Origin: Bryobacterales bacterium
Lineage (GTDB): Bacteria; Acidobacteriota; Terriglobia; Bryobacterales; Bryobacteraceae
Direction of reading: 5' to 3'
DNA: 46,967 bases
Assembly (NCBI GenBank): GCA_027459465.1
Contig: DAIDIH010000070.1
Location: 1-46,967, forward strand
Shown here: piece after piece, positions 7,314-15,803 of the stretch
Numbering within the stretch: position 1 is the stretch's first letter
Layout of the letters: each line of letters begins with the position of its first letter
Program-made: the position numbers and the translations under genes
Notes under the pieces: model-generated
Told to the model about the DNA's origin: nothing
What the model saw: the letters and a program-made list of their open reading frames with translations, nothing else
Databases searched by the model: none

Positions 7314-9443
7314 GGCAGCCAGGCCCAAGCCGAGCGAGAGCAGGCTCACCGCCGCGCCCCAGCCAAGATAGGTCGAGTGGAACTCGAAGACGAGCGTGTG
7401 CGCACCGGCAGGAACCCGCACCGCTTGAAACGCTCCCTGCCAAAGCTCGATGGGAACCGGCGCGCCGTCGAGCGAGGCGCGCCAGCCAGGGAAATCCTGT
7501 TCGACGAGATGGAACAGGCCGCCCCCGGTGCTTTGTAAGCGAAAGACCCGGCGTTCGGGTTCCCAACCGGTGAGGGAAACCGAGGCGGCGGGAGAGTCGA
7601 AGCCGTAGTCGGGCTGCGCATCCAGATACTCGAAAACTTTGTAGTATTCCTGCGCCGGAGGAACGAGGCGGAAGCGGGGGCTAAGGGCGAGCGCGGCGTA
7701 GAGCGGCGCGCCTTCATAGGTGATGAAGTAGCGGACGCCCAGGGATTTGAGAACATCTTCCCGCGACGGCGGAATCGGGATGAGCCACGGAGGCGCGAAG
7801 ATGCCCCGGGCGGCGGCCCACGCTTGATAAGCGCGGGTGAGAGAGGGGTCGTCGCCTTGCGGCGTGGTGAGGCCGGCGTGGCGCATCTCGCCGGCGAGCG
7901 GGGCGTCGCGGTCGAGCACGACGCGGTAAGAAGGGTTGGAGCGCATGGCGCGATAAGCCGCGTCGTCGACGTAGGGGATGCCGCCGTCTTCCCAGCGTTT
8001 TTCGACCGGGTGGTAGGCGTTGACGCGGAGGCTGGTGCCGAAGGCTTTGTAATCGGCGCCGGCGGCGAGGACGAGGACGGCGGCGAGCGAGAGGCGATGG
8101 GGGCCGCGAAGCGCGCGGAGCGCAAACATCGCCGCGGCGAAGAGGGCGAGCATGACAGTGGGTTCGAGGATGGAGCGGGGGCCGAAGGCGAAGCCGGAGC
8201 TCGAAGGACGCCAGAGGAGGACGAGATGAACGGCCCAAACAGCGAGCGCGGCGGCGGGGACGGAGGCGAGGAGCAGGGGGCGTGGAGACGGCGCGGCGGG
8301 GCGGCGGAGGAAGGCGTCCAGCCCGTGGGCGGCGACCGGGGCGACGGCCGCGGTGATGCCGGCGAGGAAGTACCAGGATCGGAAGAGCTGGGCGAGTAAA
8401 TCAGAGCGTGTAACTACCTTGAGAACCAAGTTGAAAGGGTTAGTTGCAAAGATCAGCGCGGCGAGAAGCACGAGTAAGTAAGGCAGAAGCGGGCGGAACT
8501 TACGAATGTAAGCAAGGCAAAGTAAGCCGAACAAAGCCGGAGCGCCGAGATATAAGTACTCTTTGCCGAAGTTAGTCATCGGATCTGCGCGGAGGCTGAA
8601 GTTATAGAAGTTCGGAACGAAGTACGAGAGGTAAAAAGCCGGATCGCGGATTCCCGCTCCGTAAGCATTCATGGGGAAACGGAATCGGGCGGCCTCGGCC
8701 AGCGGGAGAAGCTGGACCATGACGAGCAGGATGGAAAAGGCGAGCGCGCCGAGGGCGCCGAGCGAAGTTCGAAGCGGCGCGAGCGTTCCGGCCGCGTAGG
8801 CAACGGTCAGGACGCAGAAGACCACGCAGAACGGAGGGTAGCCGGCGAGGAAGATGAGTGCGCTCGACGCGGCGAGGCCGGCCAGAGGGCGCAGTCGGCA
8901 GGATGTTGCGGTCGAGTCGAGGGACAGAAAGGCGAGCGGGAGCCAGGCATAGCCGCAGACCAGGCCGAGGTGCTGGAGTTGCAGCAGCATATAGCCGCTG
9001 AAGGCGAAGCTGCCGGCGCCGAACAGGGCGGCGAGCGGGTGCAGGCGTTTGCGCTCGAGCCAGGCGTAGCAGAGCACGAAGCCGAGCCAGACGTGGAGCA
9101 AGACGAGTTCCTCGAGGCTCTGATAGGAGAACACATGGCGGTGGCGGTTCATCCAGAACAGCACCCAGTTGGGCGGGTAGAACAGCGCCGCCTGCACGTT
9201 GGCGATGAACGGACCGCCGCAGTAAATAGTCGGGTCCCACAGCGGAAGACGGCCGTGGCGAAGCGCCTGGAACTCAAAGTCTTCCAGTGGATAGTGGTAG
9301 CCGGGCAGATCGTATGGAATGGCTACGCGAGGATGGGGCGGAAGGTATTCGACGAAGAATAACCGGACGAATAGGAGAGAAAGAACCGCGGTGAGGAGGA
9401 TCCGAGCGCGAATACTGGCGATCCTATCACACGCGGATTCGAT
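7290..9443 (-). CDS. YfhO-like polytopic membrane protein; non-standard start codon
   Basis: A large multi-spanning protein of the bacterial YfhO/GT-C-like type: many hydrophobic segments (about 10-12), then a C-terminal soluble part with LVEQDFPGWRASLDGAPV and PAGAHTLVFEFHSTYLGWG, and a final membrane helix. YfhO-type proteins are linked to glycosylation of envelope lipoteichoic acid or glycolipids; the role here is inferred. The first usual start is GTG 9197 (635 aa). However, the conserved GPFIANVQAALFYPPN region begins just upstream of it, and the frame stays open to 9470 through a clear membrane helix (RILLTAVLSLLFVRLFFV) and LPLWDPTIYCGGPF. No ATG, GTG or TTG exists in that 91-codon stretch. 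An ATC at 9443 has GGAGGGG 9 nt upstream and is my choice (717 aa). Confidence 0.82.
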   Translation of the reverse strand: MESACDRIASIRARILLTAVLSLLFVRLFFVEYLPPHPRVAIPYDLPGYHYPLEDFEFQALRHGRLPLWDPTIYCGGPFIANVQAALFYPPNWVLFWMNRHRHVFSYQSLEELVLLHVWLGFVLCYAWLERKRLHPLAALFGAGSFAFSGYMLLQLQHLGLVCGYAWLPLAFLSLDSTATSCRLRPLAGLAASSALIFLAGYPPFCVVFCVLTVAYAAGTLAPLRTSLGALGALAFSILLVMVQLLPLAEAARFRFPMNAYGAGIRDPAFYLSYFVPNFYNFSLRADPMTNFGKEYLYLGAPALFGLLCLAYIRKFRPLLPYLLVLLAALIFATNPFNLVLKVVTRSDLLAQLFRSWYFLAGITAAVAPVAAHGLDAFLRRPAAPSPRPLLLASVPAAALAVWAVHLVLLWRPSSSGFAFGPRSILEPTVMLALFAAAMFALRALRGPHRLSLAAVLVLAAGADYKAFGTSLRVNAYHPVEKRWEDGGIPYVDDAAYRAMRSNPSYRVVLDRDAPLAGEMRHAGLTTPQGDDPSLTRAYQAWAAARGIFAPPWLIPIPPSREDVLKSLGVRYFITYEGAPLYAALALSPRFRLVPPAQEYYKVFEYLDAQPDYGFDSPAASVSLTGWEPERRVFRLQSTGGGLFHLVEQDFPGWRASLDGAPVPIELWQGAFQAVRVPAGAHTLVFEFHSTYLGWGAAVSLLSLGLGLAALGFHAAK

Positions 9444-9477
9444 GAGAGTATTCCCCTCCGGCGGACACGTCTAGTAC

Positions 9478-10074
9478 GTGCGATTCCGAGGATGGGGCGG
9501 CCTTGCGGCTGTGTTGTTGTTCGTCGTGGGCGGGATGGCGCAGACGGCGCTGCGGATTTCGGTGGTCGAAGGGGACGGCGCGGTTTACGAAGCCGGGTCG
9601 AGGGCGACGCGGGGCATCACGGTTCTGGTAACCGATGACGCCGGGAGGCCGGTCCAAGGCGCGACGGTGACTTTCACGCTTCCTCGAGATGGAGCGGGCG
9701 GAACATTTTCCGACGGCATGAAGACACTTGTGTTGACGACGCAGGCCGACGGCAAGGCGGCGGCGTGGGGCATGCAGTGGAACCACGTGGCCGGCGAGTT
9801 CGAGGTTCGCGTCACGGCGGCGAAGGATGGAGCGCGGGCCGGCCTGGTCTGCCAGCAGTATTTGAAGGAAAAGACGGCGCCGCAGGCGGGCGGTTCCGGC
9901 ACATTCCAGAAGGATCATCACTACAAGAAGTGGCTGCTGACGGGCCTTGTGGTGGGTGGGGCCGTGGTGGGCGGCATGGCGTTTGCCAAGGGCCACACAT
10001 CGCAGAGTAGCGGCGTTGCGCCGCTGCCTCCGGCTTCGATCGGGACGCCAACGATCACGGTGGGGCACCCATGA
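9478..10074 (+). CDS. Secreted Ig-like (Big-1-type) protein with C-terminal membrane anchor
   Basis: A 198-residue protein with GTG start and signal peptide (about 1-22, ending GGMAQ). The middle (about 25-125) reads like a bacterial Ig-like/Big_1 fold: ITVLVTDDAGRPVQGATVTFTLP, GTFSDGMKTLVLTTQADGKA, GEFEVRVTA. A C-terminal helix LLTGLVVGGAVVGGMAFAKG (about 152-171) could anchor it in the membrane, with a short Pro/Thr tail after it. First of three genes joined by ATGA overlaps. Its start is only 35 bp from the divergent YfhO-like gene start, so the two share a very short regulatory gap. Function unknown; an adhesion or envelope role is a guess from the fold. Confidence 0.75.
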   Translation: MRFRGWGGLAAVLLFVVGGMAQTALRISVVEGDGAVYEAGSRATRGITVLVTDDAGRPVQGATVTFTLPRDGAGGTFSDGMKTLVLTTQADGKAAAWGMQWNHVAGEFEVRVTAAKDGARAGLVCQQYLKEKTAPQAGGSGTFQKDHHYKKWLLTGLVVGGAVVGGMAFAKGHTSQSSGVAPLPPASIGTPTITVGHP

Positions 10075-10829
10075 CGAGACGAATCTTCAACGTGGCGGTT
10101 TGGATGAGTTGTGCGGCTGCGTGGGCGCAGACAGGGCTGGTGGCGCCGCGCGCCGGGTTTGTGCTCGACGCGCAGGGTGAGGTGCGGCCGGCGATGGGAA
10201 TCGCGGGAAATTTCTGGCTGGGCGCGGGCGTGGCTTCCGGTACGGCTGCTTCCTTTGGCGCGCTTGGCGGGTTCGTGCAGGATGCGGGCGGTGTTTCGCT
10301 GCTCGACGGGGACGGACGTGTGGTGAAGCGGATTGCTGCGCGCGGCTCGATGGTGTTTGGGTTTGCGCCGAACGGGGCTCCGGCGCTCGTTTATTTCGCG
10401 GCGGCGCATGAGATCGGGCGGGTTGCCGCGCCGGGGATGGTGCGGGTGCGTGTGGAAGCGGACCTGGCTGCTTTGGCCGAGGCGGACGCGGCGAACGCGT
10501 GGGCGGTAGAGCGCGAAGAAAGCGGCTTGTCGCGAGTGAAGATCGGGCTCGAGACCGGCGCCGAGATTTCGCGCGAAGCGCTGGTGGGAGTGGTGGAGCC
10601 GGTGATGATCCTGCCCGACGGCACGGTGGTTTTCGAGCGCGAGCGGAACTTCGTGCTGCGGGATACGAGCGGGGCGGAGCGGCAGATTCCGGTGACGTTC
10701 GACGCGGCGAGTTTCACGTCGCTGGGCGACGGATGGATTGCTGCAACGGGGAAGGACGGAACGAGGTTCGCGATCCGCACGGCGGTCGGCCGCGAAGGCT
10801 GCTGGCAACTTCCGGAGGAGGCACGATGA
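10071..10829 (+). CDS. Secreted protein of unknown function, middle gene of a coupled trio
   Basis: A 252-residue protein with signal peptide (MTRRIFNVAVWMSCAAAWAQ). The mature part has repeated short beta-strand units such as GGVSLLDGDGRVVKRI, GSMVFGFAPNGAPALVYF and VMILPDGTVVFERE, reminiscent of a small beta-propeller or WD-like sheet. No catalytic motif is recognised. It overlaps both neighbours by 4 bp (ATGA), which implies translational coupling and a shared task with the Ig-like protein before it and the larger surface protein after it. Confidence 0.75.
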   Translation: MTRRIFNVAVWMSCAAAWAQTGLVAPRAGFVLDAQGEVRPAMGIAGNFWLGAGVASGTAASFGALGGFVQDAGGVSLLDGDGRVVKRIAARGSMVFGFAPNGAPALVYFAAAHEIGRVAAPGMVRVRVEADLAALAEADAANAWAVEREESGLSRVKIGLETGAEISREALVGVVEPVMILPDGTVVFERERNFVLRDTSGAERQIPVTFDAASFTSLGDGWIAATGKDGTRFAIRTAVGREGCWQLPEEAR

Positions 10830-12244
10830 GGGCGCTTGTGCTGGCCGTGCTGGCGGGTCTGCCGGCGCTGGCGCAACTGCAGGTTTCGGTGGTGAGCCAG
10901 GGCGTGGCGACGCAGGTGAACGGAACGATTGCGATCGGGACGGTGGCGCAGAACGATCCGGTGCAAGTGGGGCTGCAATTTGCGAACACAGGAAATACGG
11001 GAATCTACATCACTCTTTATGTGGCGTCCTGGACCGCGCCGGCGGCGATGCAGTTGGGCTACGAAGGGCCAGGGTGTGTGGCGCCGGGGCAGTTTGCGAG
11101 CGTGAATCTGCCGGTGCCGACGTCGGCGGTGGGAACGCTGAGTGGAACATTAGCGATCACTTATGTTGTGGGATGTCCGAGCGGACCGATCGGACCGGCG
11201 GGGCCTCCCGGAACGCCGGTGACGGCGACGGTCACGCTGAGCGGCGCCGTGGCGGCGGCGGGCGGCAGCGGAAATCCGGTGACGGTAAGTTGGATGGGGA
11301 CGACACTAAGCCAAGGCGCGGCGATTGTGTTTCCGCGGCTGATGCTCGGCAAGAGCGAGACGCAGACGATTGTGGTGACCAATCCCGGAGCCACGGCGGC
11401 GACAGTGCCGGTGTCGGTGAGCGGGACGGGGTTCGGGCTTGGCTCGGGCGTGGGCTCGCAGTTGAGCGTTGGCCCGGGGCAGAGCGCGAGTTTTGCGGTG
11501 ACTTACACTCCGGCGGCGGCGAACGTCGAAACCGGCACACTGAGCGTGGCGGGGCGGTCGTTCGAGTTGACGGGGAGCGCCTACTTGCCGCCGTTTCCTA
11601 CGCCGGTGATGAGCTTTGCGCAGGCGACGGCGGCGAGCGGGCAACAGAACACGCTGCAGATCGACATCGGGCAGAGTTACCTGGTGAGCGAGACGCTGCA
11701 ACTGGCGATGACGTTCACTCCGTCGACGCCGGACAAAGGCGACGACCTGGCGATTCAGTTCCTGAGCGGGAATCCGCGGCAGGCGACGGTGACGTTCGCC
11801 GCGGGCGCTACTCAGGCGCAGGCGGCGTTTCAGACCGGGACGACGGCGGGAACCATCACGTTCACGCTGACGCTGCCGGACGGGACGACGGAAACCGAGA
11901 GCCTGACGATTCCTGGCGAGCAGATTCAACTGGACACGGCGACGGCGGTCTCGCAGCCAGGTCAGATTGTGGTGAGCCTGAGCGGGTTCGACAACACACA
12001 TGCGGCGTCGCAGATGGTGTTCACGTTTTTCGATGCCAACGGGAACCCGATTCCGCCGGGGGCGATTACGGCGGATGTGTCGAAGGTGTTCGGGCAATAC
12101 TTTGCGTCGGATCAGGGGGCGGGCGGGGTATTTGCGCTGCGGGCGGTGTTTCCGGTGAGCGGGACCGAGAGCGAGGTGGCCGGGGTTCAGGCAACGCTGA
12201 GCAACCCGGCCGGGACGGTGACCACGCAGACGATGAAGTTCTGA
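10826..12244 (+). CDS. Secreted multi-domain beta-sandwich protein (choice-of-anchor / HYDIN-like)
   Basis: A 472-residue protein with signal peptide (about 1-16, ending ALAQ). Three or four Ig-like beta-sandwich units follow. One has the TIVVTNPGATAATVPVSVSG / GQSASFAVTYTPAAA pattern of ASPM-SPD-2-HYDIN and choice-of-anchor D domains. A short collagen-like stretch (GPIGPAGPPGTP) lies near residue 120. Composition is strongly Thr/Gly/Ala/Val, as in exported Acidobacterial proteins. Start ATG 10826 overlaps the previous stop by 4 bp. No enzyme motif is seen. Likely cell-surface or secreted, working with the two preceding products. The gene ends 15 bp from a convergent small gene. Confidence 0.78.
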   Translation: MRALVLAVLAGLPALAQLQVSVVSQGVATQVNGTIAIGTVAQNDPVQVGLQFANTGNTGIYITLYVASWTAPAAMQLGYEGPGCVAPGQFASVNLPVPTSAVGTLSGTLAITYVVGCPSGPIGPAGPPGTPVTATVTLSGAVAAAGGSGNPVTVSWMGTTLSQGAAIVFPRLMLGKSETQTIVVTNPGATAATVPVSVSGTGFGLGSGVGSQLSVGPGQSASFAVTYTPAAANVETGTLSVAGRSFELTGSAYLPPFPTPVMSFAQATAASGQQNTLQIDIGQSYLVSETLQLAMTFTPSTPDKGDDLAIQFLSGNPRQATVTFAAGATQAQAAFQTGTTAGTITFTLTLPDGTTETESLTIPGEQIQLDTATAVSQPGQIVVSLSGFDNTHAASQMVFTFFDANGNPIPPGAITADVSKVFGQYFASDQGAGGVFALRAVFPVSGTESEVAGVQATLSNPAGTVTTQTMKF

Positions 12245-12259
12245 AGCCGCCGGGGGCGT

Positions 12260-12532
12260 CTAAGTCGACGACCCGATGCCGAGGCGACGCGGGCTTCGAG
12301 GTTGCAGACGCGTGCCAAGCCCAGCATCGATTCGCTGCCGGCTCAGATATCTCTTAAGCAGGTAGAGCGAGAGCAGCGTCGCAATCGGGATTGCCATCGA
12401 GGGAGCGAGATGATGGAGATAATTCGTGAGAATCCCGATCCGGCCACGCAAGAGGCGGCCAAGGCTCATGTAAGCGCCCGCCCCCAGAAGGGCGGCGGCA
12501 GCAGGGCAGCGATGGAGGAGGACACGCCGCAT
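12260..12532 (-). CDS. Small putative membrane protein, unknown
   Basis: A 90-residue frame starting 14 bp after the stop of the 12547-13419 gene, preceded by AAGGAGG (only 2 nt from the ATG, a short spacing). Two hydrophobic stretches are visible: AAAALLGAGAYMSLG and APSMAIPIATLLSLYLL, with a positively charged tail. It could be a real small membrane partner of the SRPBCC-like protein, or the remnant of a longer membrane gene. No family is recognised, so existence is moderately supported by the ribosome site and position only. Confidence 0.45.
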   Translation of the reverse strand: MRRVLLHRCPAAAALLGAGAYMSLGRLLRGRIGILTNYLHHLAPSMAIPIATLLSLYLLKRYLSRQRIDAGLGTRLQPRSPRRLGIGSST

Positions 12533-12546
12533 TGCCTCCTTGCGGA

Positions 12547-13419
12547 TTAGCGGAACGCTTGAACCAGTCCAGCCGGCTTGCGCGGCGCATCGCCCGTGGG
12601 AACCGTCGATGCCGAATGCGGCAGGATGGCGTTTTCCGTCTGGCGGAGCGACGTCGCGAGAGAAGACCGCGATACGCGGCGCACCACCGGATCGACAAAC
12701 CAGCGCAGGGCGGCGGGGATATCGCGGCTGAGCGCGACGGCTTCGAGTTCGATGTAGACGCCGCCGTCCCGCTCCTCGAAGCGGGTGATGCTGTGCATGC
12801 GCCAGATCAGGCCCGTGCCCTGGTTTTCCGGCAAGACTCGCTGCGACGCCGTATCGTAATCGGCGATCTCGCGAATGCGCGTTGTGTCGCTGATGCTGTA
12901 CCAGCGGTGCTCGTCCACGCGCACGTAGGAGCACCGGTAATCAGAGTCGAGCGCCGTCCTGGACAGCACGGACCTGTTGAGGATGACCATCGAGAACCGG
13001 TCGCCTGTGTCCGACGTTGCGATGGCCTTCGATTCGATGACGTTCGGCTGATAGTAGTCCTTGTACCGGTCATAGTTGCGGACGACGGGAAGAACCTTGC
13101 TGAGTGTCGTGTTCGGAATGAACGCCGCACCCACCCAATCGTGAATCAAGCCTGAACTCACTTTTGCGGGAATGTGCTTTCCTACGGGCGCTACGACGAT
13201 TTCGCCGGCGCGAAGCCTGGCGATCTGCTCCGGAATTTCGTCGCTCGACAGGAACGTAGCGCCGGGGGCGAGATGTTTCTGATTGCGGGCGTCGACGGCT
13301 TTCACATATTGGTCCCATTGCCGGACTGTCTCCGGTTTCAGATCGGCCGCGGTCACTGAGGCCGAGCCCGACCACAGGAGTGCCGCGGCGAGTACGGGCC
13401 CGAGGAATCCGCTTTTCAT
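12547..13419 (-). CDS. Secreted SRPBCC/START-like protein, unknown ligand
   Basis: A 290-residue protein with signal peptide (about 1-24, ending VTAAD) and a ribosome site (AGGAG, about 8 nt upstream). The core has features of the SRPBCC/START hydrophobic-pocket fold: GLIHDWVGAAFIPNTTLSKVL, NYDRYKDYYQPNV, RFSMVILNRSV, then strands and a long C-terminal amphipathic helix around PAALRWFVDPVVRRVSRSSL. Such proteins bind lipids or other hydrophobic ligands. It lies 162 bp downstream of the sigma-54 activator gene on the same strand. Whether it is a target of that activator is unknown; no -24/-12 element is visible in the gap. Confidence 0.78.
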   Translation of the reverse strand: MKSGFLGPVLAAALLWSGSASVTAADLKPETVRQWDQYVKAVDARNQKHLAPGATFLSSDEIPEQIARLRAGEIVVAPVGKHIPAKVSSGLIHDWVGAAFIPNTTLSKVLPVVRNYDRYKDYYQPNVIESKAIATSDTGDRFSMVILNRSVLSRTALDSDYRCSYVRVDEHRWYSISDTTRIREIADYDTASQRVLPENQGTGLIWRMHSITRFEERDGGVYIELEAVALSRDIPAALRWFVDPVVRRVSRSSLATSLRQTENAILPHSASTVPTGDAPRKPAGLVQAFR

Positions 13420-13581
13420 GTTCGTCGCTCCTATGCCCGGATGAGTGCAGTTTGGCCGCCTTCCGCGCCAGCGACGTAAGTGATTGGAACAAGGAGGACT
13501 TACTCAGAATGCCCGCTCATCGAGGGGTGCTCGTGCCGGACGAGCAGCGGGCAGTTGCCGGAATCATGGCACCTGCCATCG

Positions 13582-15612
13582 TCAGGAGTTTCTTTGTTGC
13601 GATCCGACACGCGCGACACGAATGCCAAGCTTCTGCATGCGTAGTTGCAGCGTCGAGCGCTTCATGCCTAACCGCGCAGCCGCGCCGTTTGGCCCGGCAA
13701 CCACCCAATGCGCTTGTTCCAACGCTTGCAGGATTTGCGCACGTTCTGTCTCCTCGAGTACATTGTGGAGGTTTTCCGGATGTTGGGAGACCGGATTTGC
13801 CGGCGCATCGGATCTGAGTTCCGCGATGGGAACGCTCAGCACGGGGCCTTTGGAAACAATTACGGCACGTTCAATGACGTTCTGCAGTTCGCGAATGTTG
13901 CCGGGCCACGGATAGCGCACCATGGCTTCCATCGCCTCTGAGGGAACCGCATCGATGGTGCGGTTATTCCGGCGGCTGAACTCCTGGACGAAATGCCGGA
14001 CCAGCAGCGGAATATCTTCGGTGCGCTCGCGCAAAGGGGGCACCCTGATGGGAAACACATTCAGGCGGTAGTACAAATCCGAGCGGAACTTCTGGCCGTC
14101 GACCATGGTCTTCAAATCGCGATTGGTGGCGGCAATCAGCCGGGCATCGGTGCGAAGGGTCCGCGCGCTGCCGAGGCGCTCGAACTCGCGTTCTTGCAGG
14201 ACGCGAAGAAGCTTCGGTTGAAGCTCCAGCGGGATTTCCCCGATTTCATCGAGAAATATCGTTCCGCGATGAGCAAGCTCGAAGCGGCCGATCCGCTGGG
14301 CAATTGCGCCGGTGAAGGCGCCCTTTTCGTGACCGAAGAGTTCGCTTTCGAGCAAGCCGGTGGGAATCGCCGCGCAATTCAGTTTTACGAAGGCATTCGC
14401 TTTGCGCGAACTGAGGTTGTGGACGGCTCGCGCGATCAGTTCTTTCCCGGTTCCCGTTTCGCCATATATAAGGACGGTGGAATCGGCGGGGGCGACTGTT
14501 TCGATCTCCGCGAGAACGCGCTTGAGGGCTTTGCTTTTGCCGACGATCTCCTCGAAGTGAAGTTCGCTGCGGATTTCCGATTCAAGATACACGTTTTGGC
14601 GAGCGAGCCGGTCCTTGAGTTGCGACACTTCTCCGAAAGCGAGAGCGTTTTCTACGGCGAGGGCGATCTGATTGGCAAGCTGGCCGATAAAGCAAAGGTC
14701 GTCTTCGCTGAAGGCATTTTCGCGAGCGCTGCCGAGACCCATGACGCCCAACACGCGGCCGTGGCTGGTGAGGGGAAACGAGCAGAAGGACTGGAGCATA
14801 CCGGCGATGGCCGGCTCGGCCGCGATCTGTTCCTTTGTGAGGTTCGCCATCTGACCCGATCGGAACACGGCTTGAGCGAATTTCGGGGCAACCGGCCGGC
14901 CGCCCGCACGATGGCCCGAGGAATCAATGGCCGTCAGGCGAAGTTCGCCGGTCTCGGCGTCGGGAAGAACGACGCCGACGCCATCGCATTGCATGAGCTG
15001 GCGGATGCTGACGGAAATCTCCTGGAGCAGGTCCGGCAACTCTAATTTCGCGATGACGCGGTTCGTCAATTGGAAGAGAAGCCGCAAACGCTTGAGATTC
15101 AGCGCGTCATCGATAGCGAGGGCAATCTGGTTGGCGACGACGATGAGGAATCGCCGATCTTCCTCCGAATAGGCGTCCTCAAGTTCGCTGCCGAGGACCA
15201 GGCTTCCCAACCGGCGGCTCGCGGTGCTGAGCGGCATGGCGAAGACGGACCGGATCCCAAACTTGTGGATGATTTCGAGCTGGGGAAAACGCGGGTCCGC
15301 GCGATCCGTCTGCAGGAAGACCGGCTGCTGGTTTTGATGCACCCACCATGCGATGCTCTGTTCCCTTACGACTGAGCGGGCCGCCTCGTCAGCCAGACCT
15401 CGATACGGCTCGAGAAAGTCCCAATGGGTCCGGTTCGCCGTGCCGTCGAATTGGATGACCCCGGCGAAAGGGACGAACTCGCGCAGTTCTTGCACCAGGA
15501 TCTCAAAGAGGCCGCCGGGTTCCGGACGAGACCGAATCGCTTCCAAGATGCGGATCAGCGCCTCATACCGCGGAGTAAGATCGCCGCGAGCGGGCGCACG
15601 TGAGGTAGCCAT
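13582..15612 (-). CDS. Sigma-54-dependent activator with tandem GAF domains (FhlA/NorR type)
   Basis: A 676-residue bacterial enhancer-binding protein. Two GAF sensor domains (about 34-168 and 190-325) precede a short linker. An AAA+ domain follows (about 350-590) with Walker A GETGTGKE (384-391), the sigma-54 contact loop GAFTGA (431-436), Walker B TIFLDEIG (451-458) and the WPGNIRELQN sensor-II region. A Fis-type helix-turn-helix ends the protein (about 622-665, AAARLGMKRSTLQLRMQKLGI). There is no receiver domain, so a small ligand bound by the GAF domains probably sets its activity. It faces the efflux operon across a 191-bp gap holding a -24/-12 promoter and a four-site array, making that operon the obvious target. 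GATACT sits 9 nt before its own ATG. Confidence 0.95.
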   Translation of the reverse strand: MATSRAPARGDLTPRYEALIRILEAIRSRPEPGGLFEILVQELREFVPFAGVIQFDGTANRTHWDFLEPYRGLADEAARSVVREQSIAWWVHQNQQPVFLQTDRADPRFPQLEIIHKFGIRSVFAMPLSTASRRLGSLVLGSELEDAYSEEDRRFLIVVANQIALAIDDALNLKRLRLLFQLTNRVIAKLELPDLLQEISVSIRQLMQCDGVGVVLPDAETGELRLTAIDSSGHRAGGRPVAPKFAQAVFRSGQMANLTKEQIAAEPAIAGMLQSFCSFPLTSHGRVLGVMGLGSARENAFSEDDLCFIGQLANQIALAVENALAFGEVSQLKDRLARQNVYLESEIRSELHFEEIVGKSKALKRVLAEIETVAPADSTVLIYGETGTGKELIARAVHNLSSRKANAFVKLNCAAIPTGLLESELFGHEKGAFTGAIAQRIGRFELAHRGTIFLDEIGEIPLELQPKLLRVLQEREFERLGSARTLRTDARLIAATNRDLKTMVDGQKFRSDLYYRLNVFPIRVPPLRERTEDIPLLVRHFVQEFSRRNNRTIDAVPSEAMEAMVRYPWPGNIRELQNVIERAVIVSKGPVLSVPIAELRSDAPANPVSQHPENLHNVLEETERAQILQALEQAHWVVAGPNGAAARLGMKRSTLQLRMQKLGIRVARVGSQQRNS

Positions 15613-15673
15613 CGGTTTCGCAGTATCCGACAGGTGTTTGGAGTATGAACCGGGCCGGCAGGATTCATCTTTG

Positions 15674-15721
15674 TGCCAACTTCCTGGCAGACTGCCATGG
15701 GCGCAAATGGTGGCCGTGGCA
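15674..15721. promoter_or_regulatory. Putative enhancer (UAS) array for the sigma-54 activator
   Basis: Four copies of the pentamer TGGCA or its complement TGCCA occur at 15674-15678, 15685-15689, 15693-15697 and 15717-15721, in alternating orientation (spacers 6, 3 and 19 nt). A looser pair TTTGTGCC / GGCGCAAA surrounds the inner copies. The array lies about 70-115 bp before the expected transcription start, the usual distance for enhancer-binding protein sites. Binding is inferred. Confidence 0.5.
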
Positions 15722-15764
15722 CTTCAAGATGGCGGAGATGCTTCCGTTTCTATAACTTGCCGAA

Positions 15765-15780
15765 TGGCGACTGCGTTGCG
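15765..15780 (+). promoter_or_regulatory. Sigma-54 (-24/-12) promoter of the efflux operon
   Basis: TGGCGACTGCGTTGCG matches the -24/-12 pattern TGGCAC-N5-TTGCA, with the invariant GG and GC exactly 10 bp apart. The expected start is near 15790, about 14 nt before the first codon of the STAS-TolC gene, whose ribosome site GGAG falls in that leader. The divergent sigma-54 activator gene supports the call. Confidence 0.75.
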
Positions 15781-15803
15781 GCTAGACGGACCGGAGAAAC
15801 GAG

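Noticed and set aside
12532..13155. 207-codon plus-strand frame over the SRPBCC-like gene
   Set aside because: Antisense, Arg-rich, no start signal; the minus-strand gene has signal peptide and ribosome site.
13993..15045. 350-codon plus-strand frame over the sigma-54 activator
   Set aside because: Antisense to a gene with all expected EBP motifs; a shadow.
15691..15739. Alternative sigma-54 sites at TGGCAGACTG and TGGCACTTCA
   Set aside because: The GG-to-GC spacing is wrong; only 15765-15780 keeps 10 bp.
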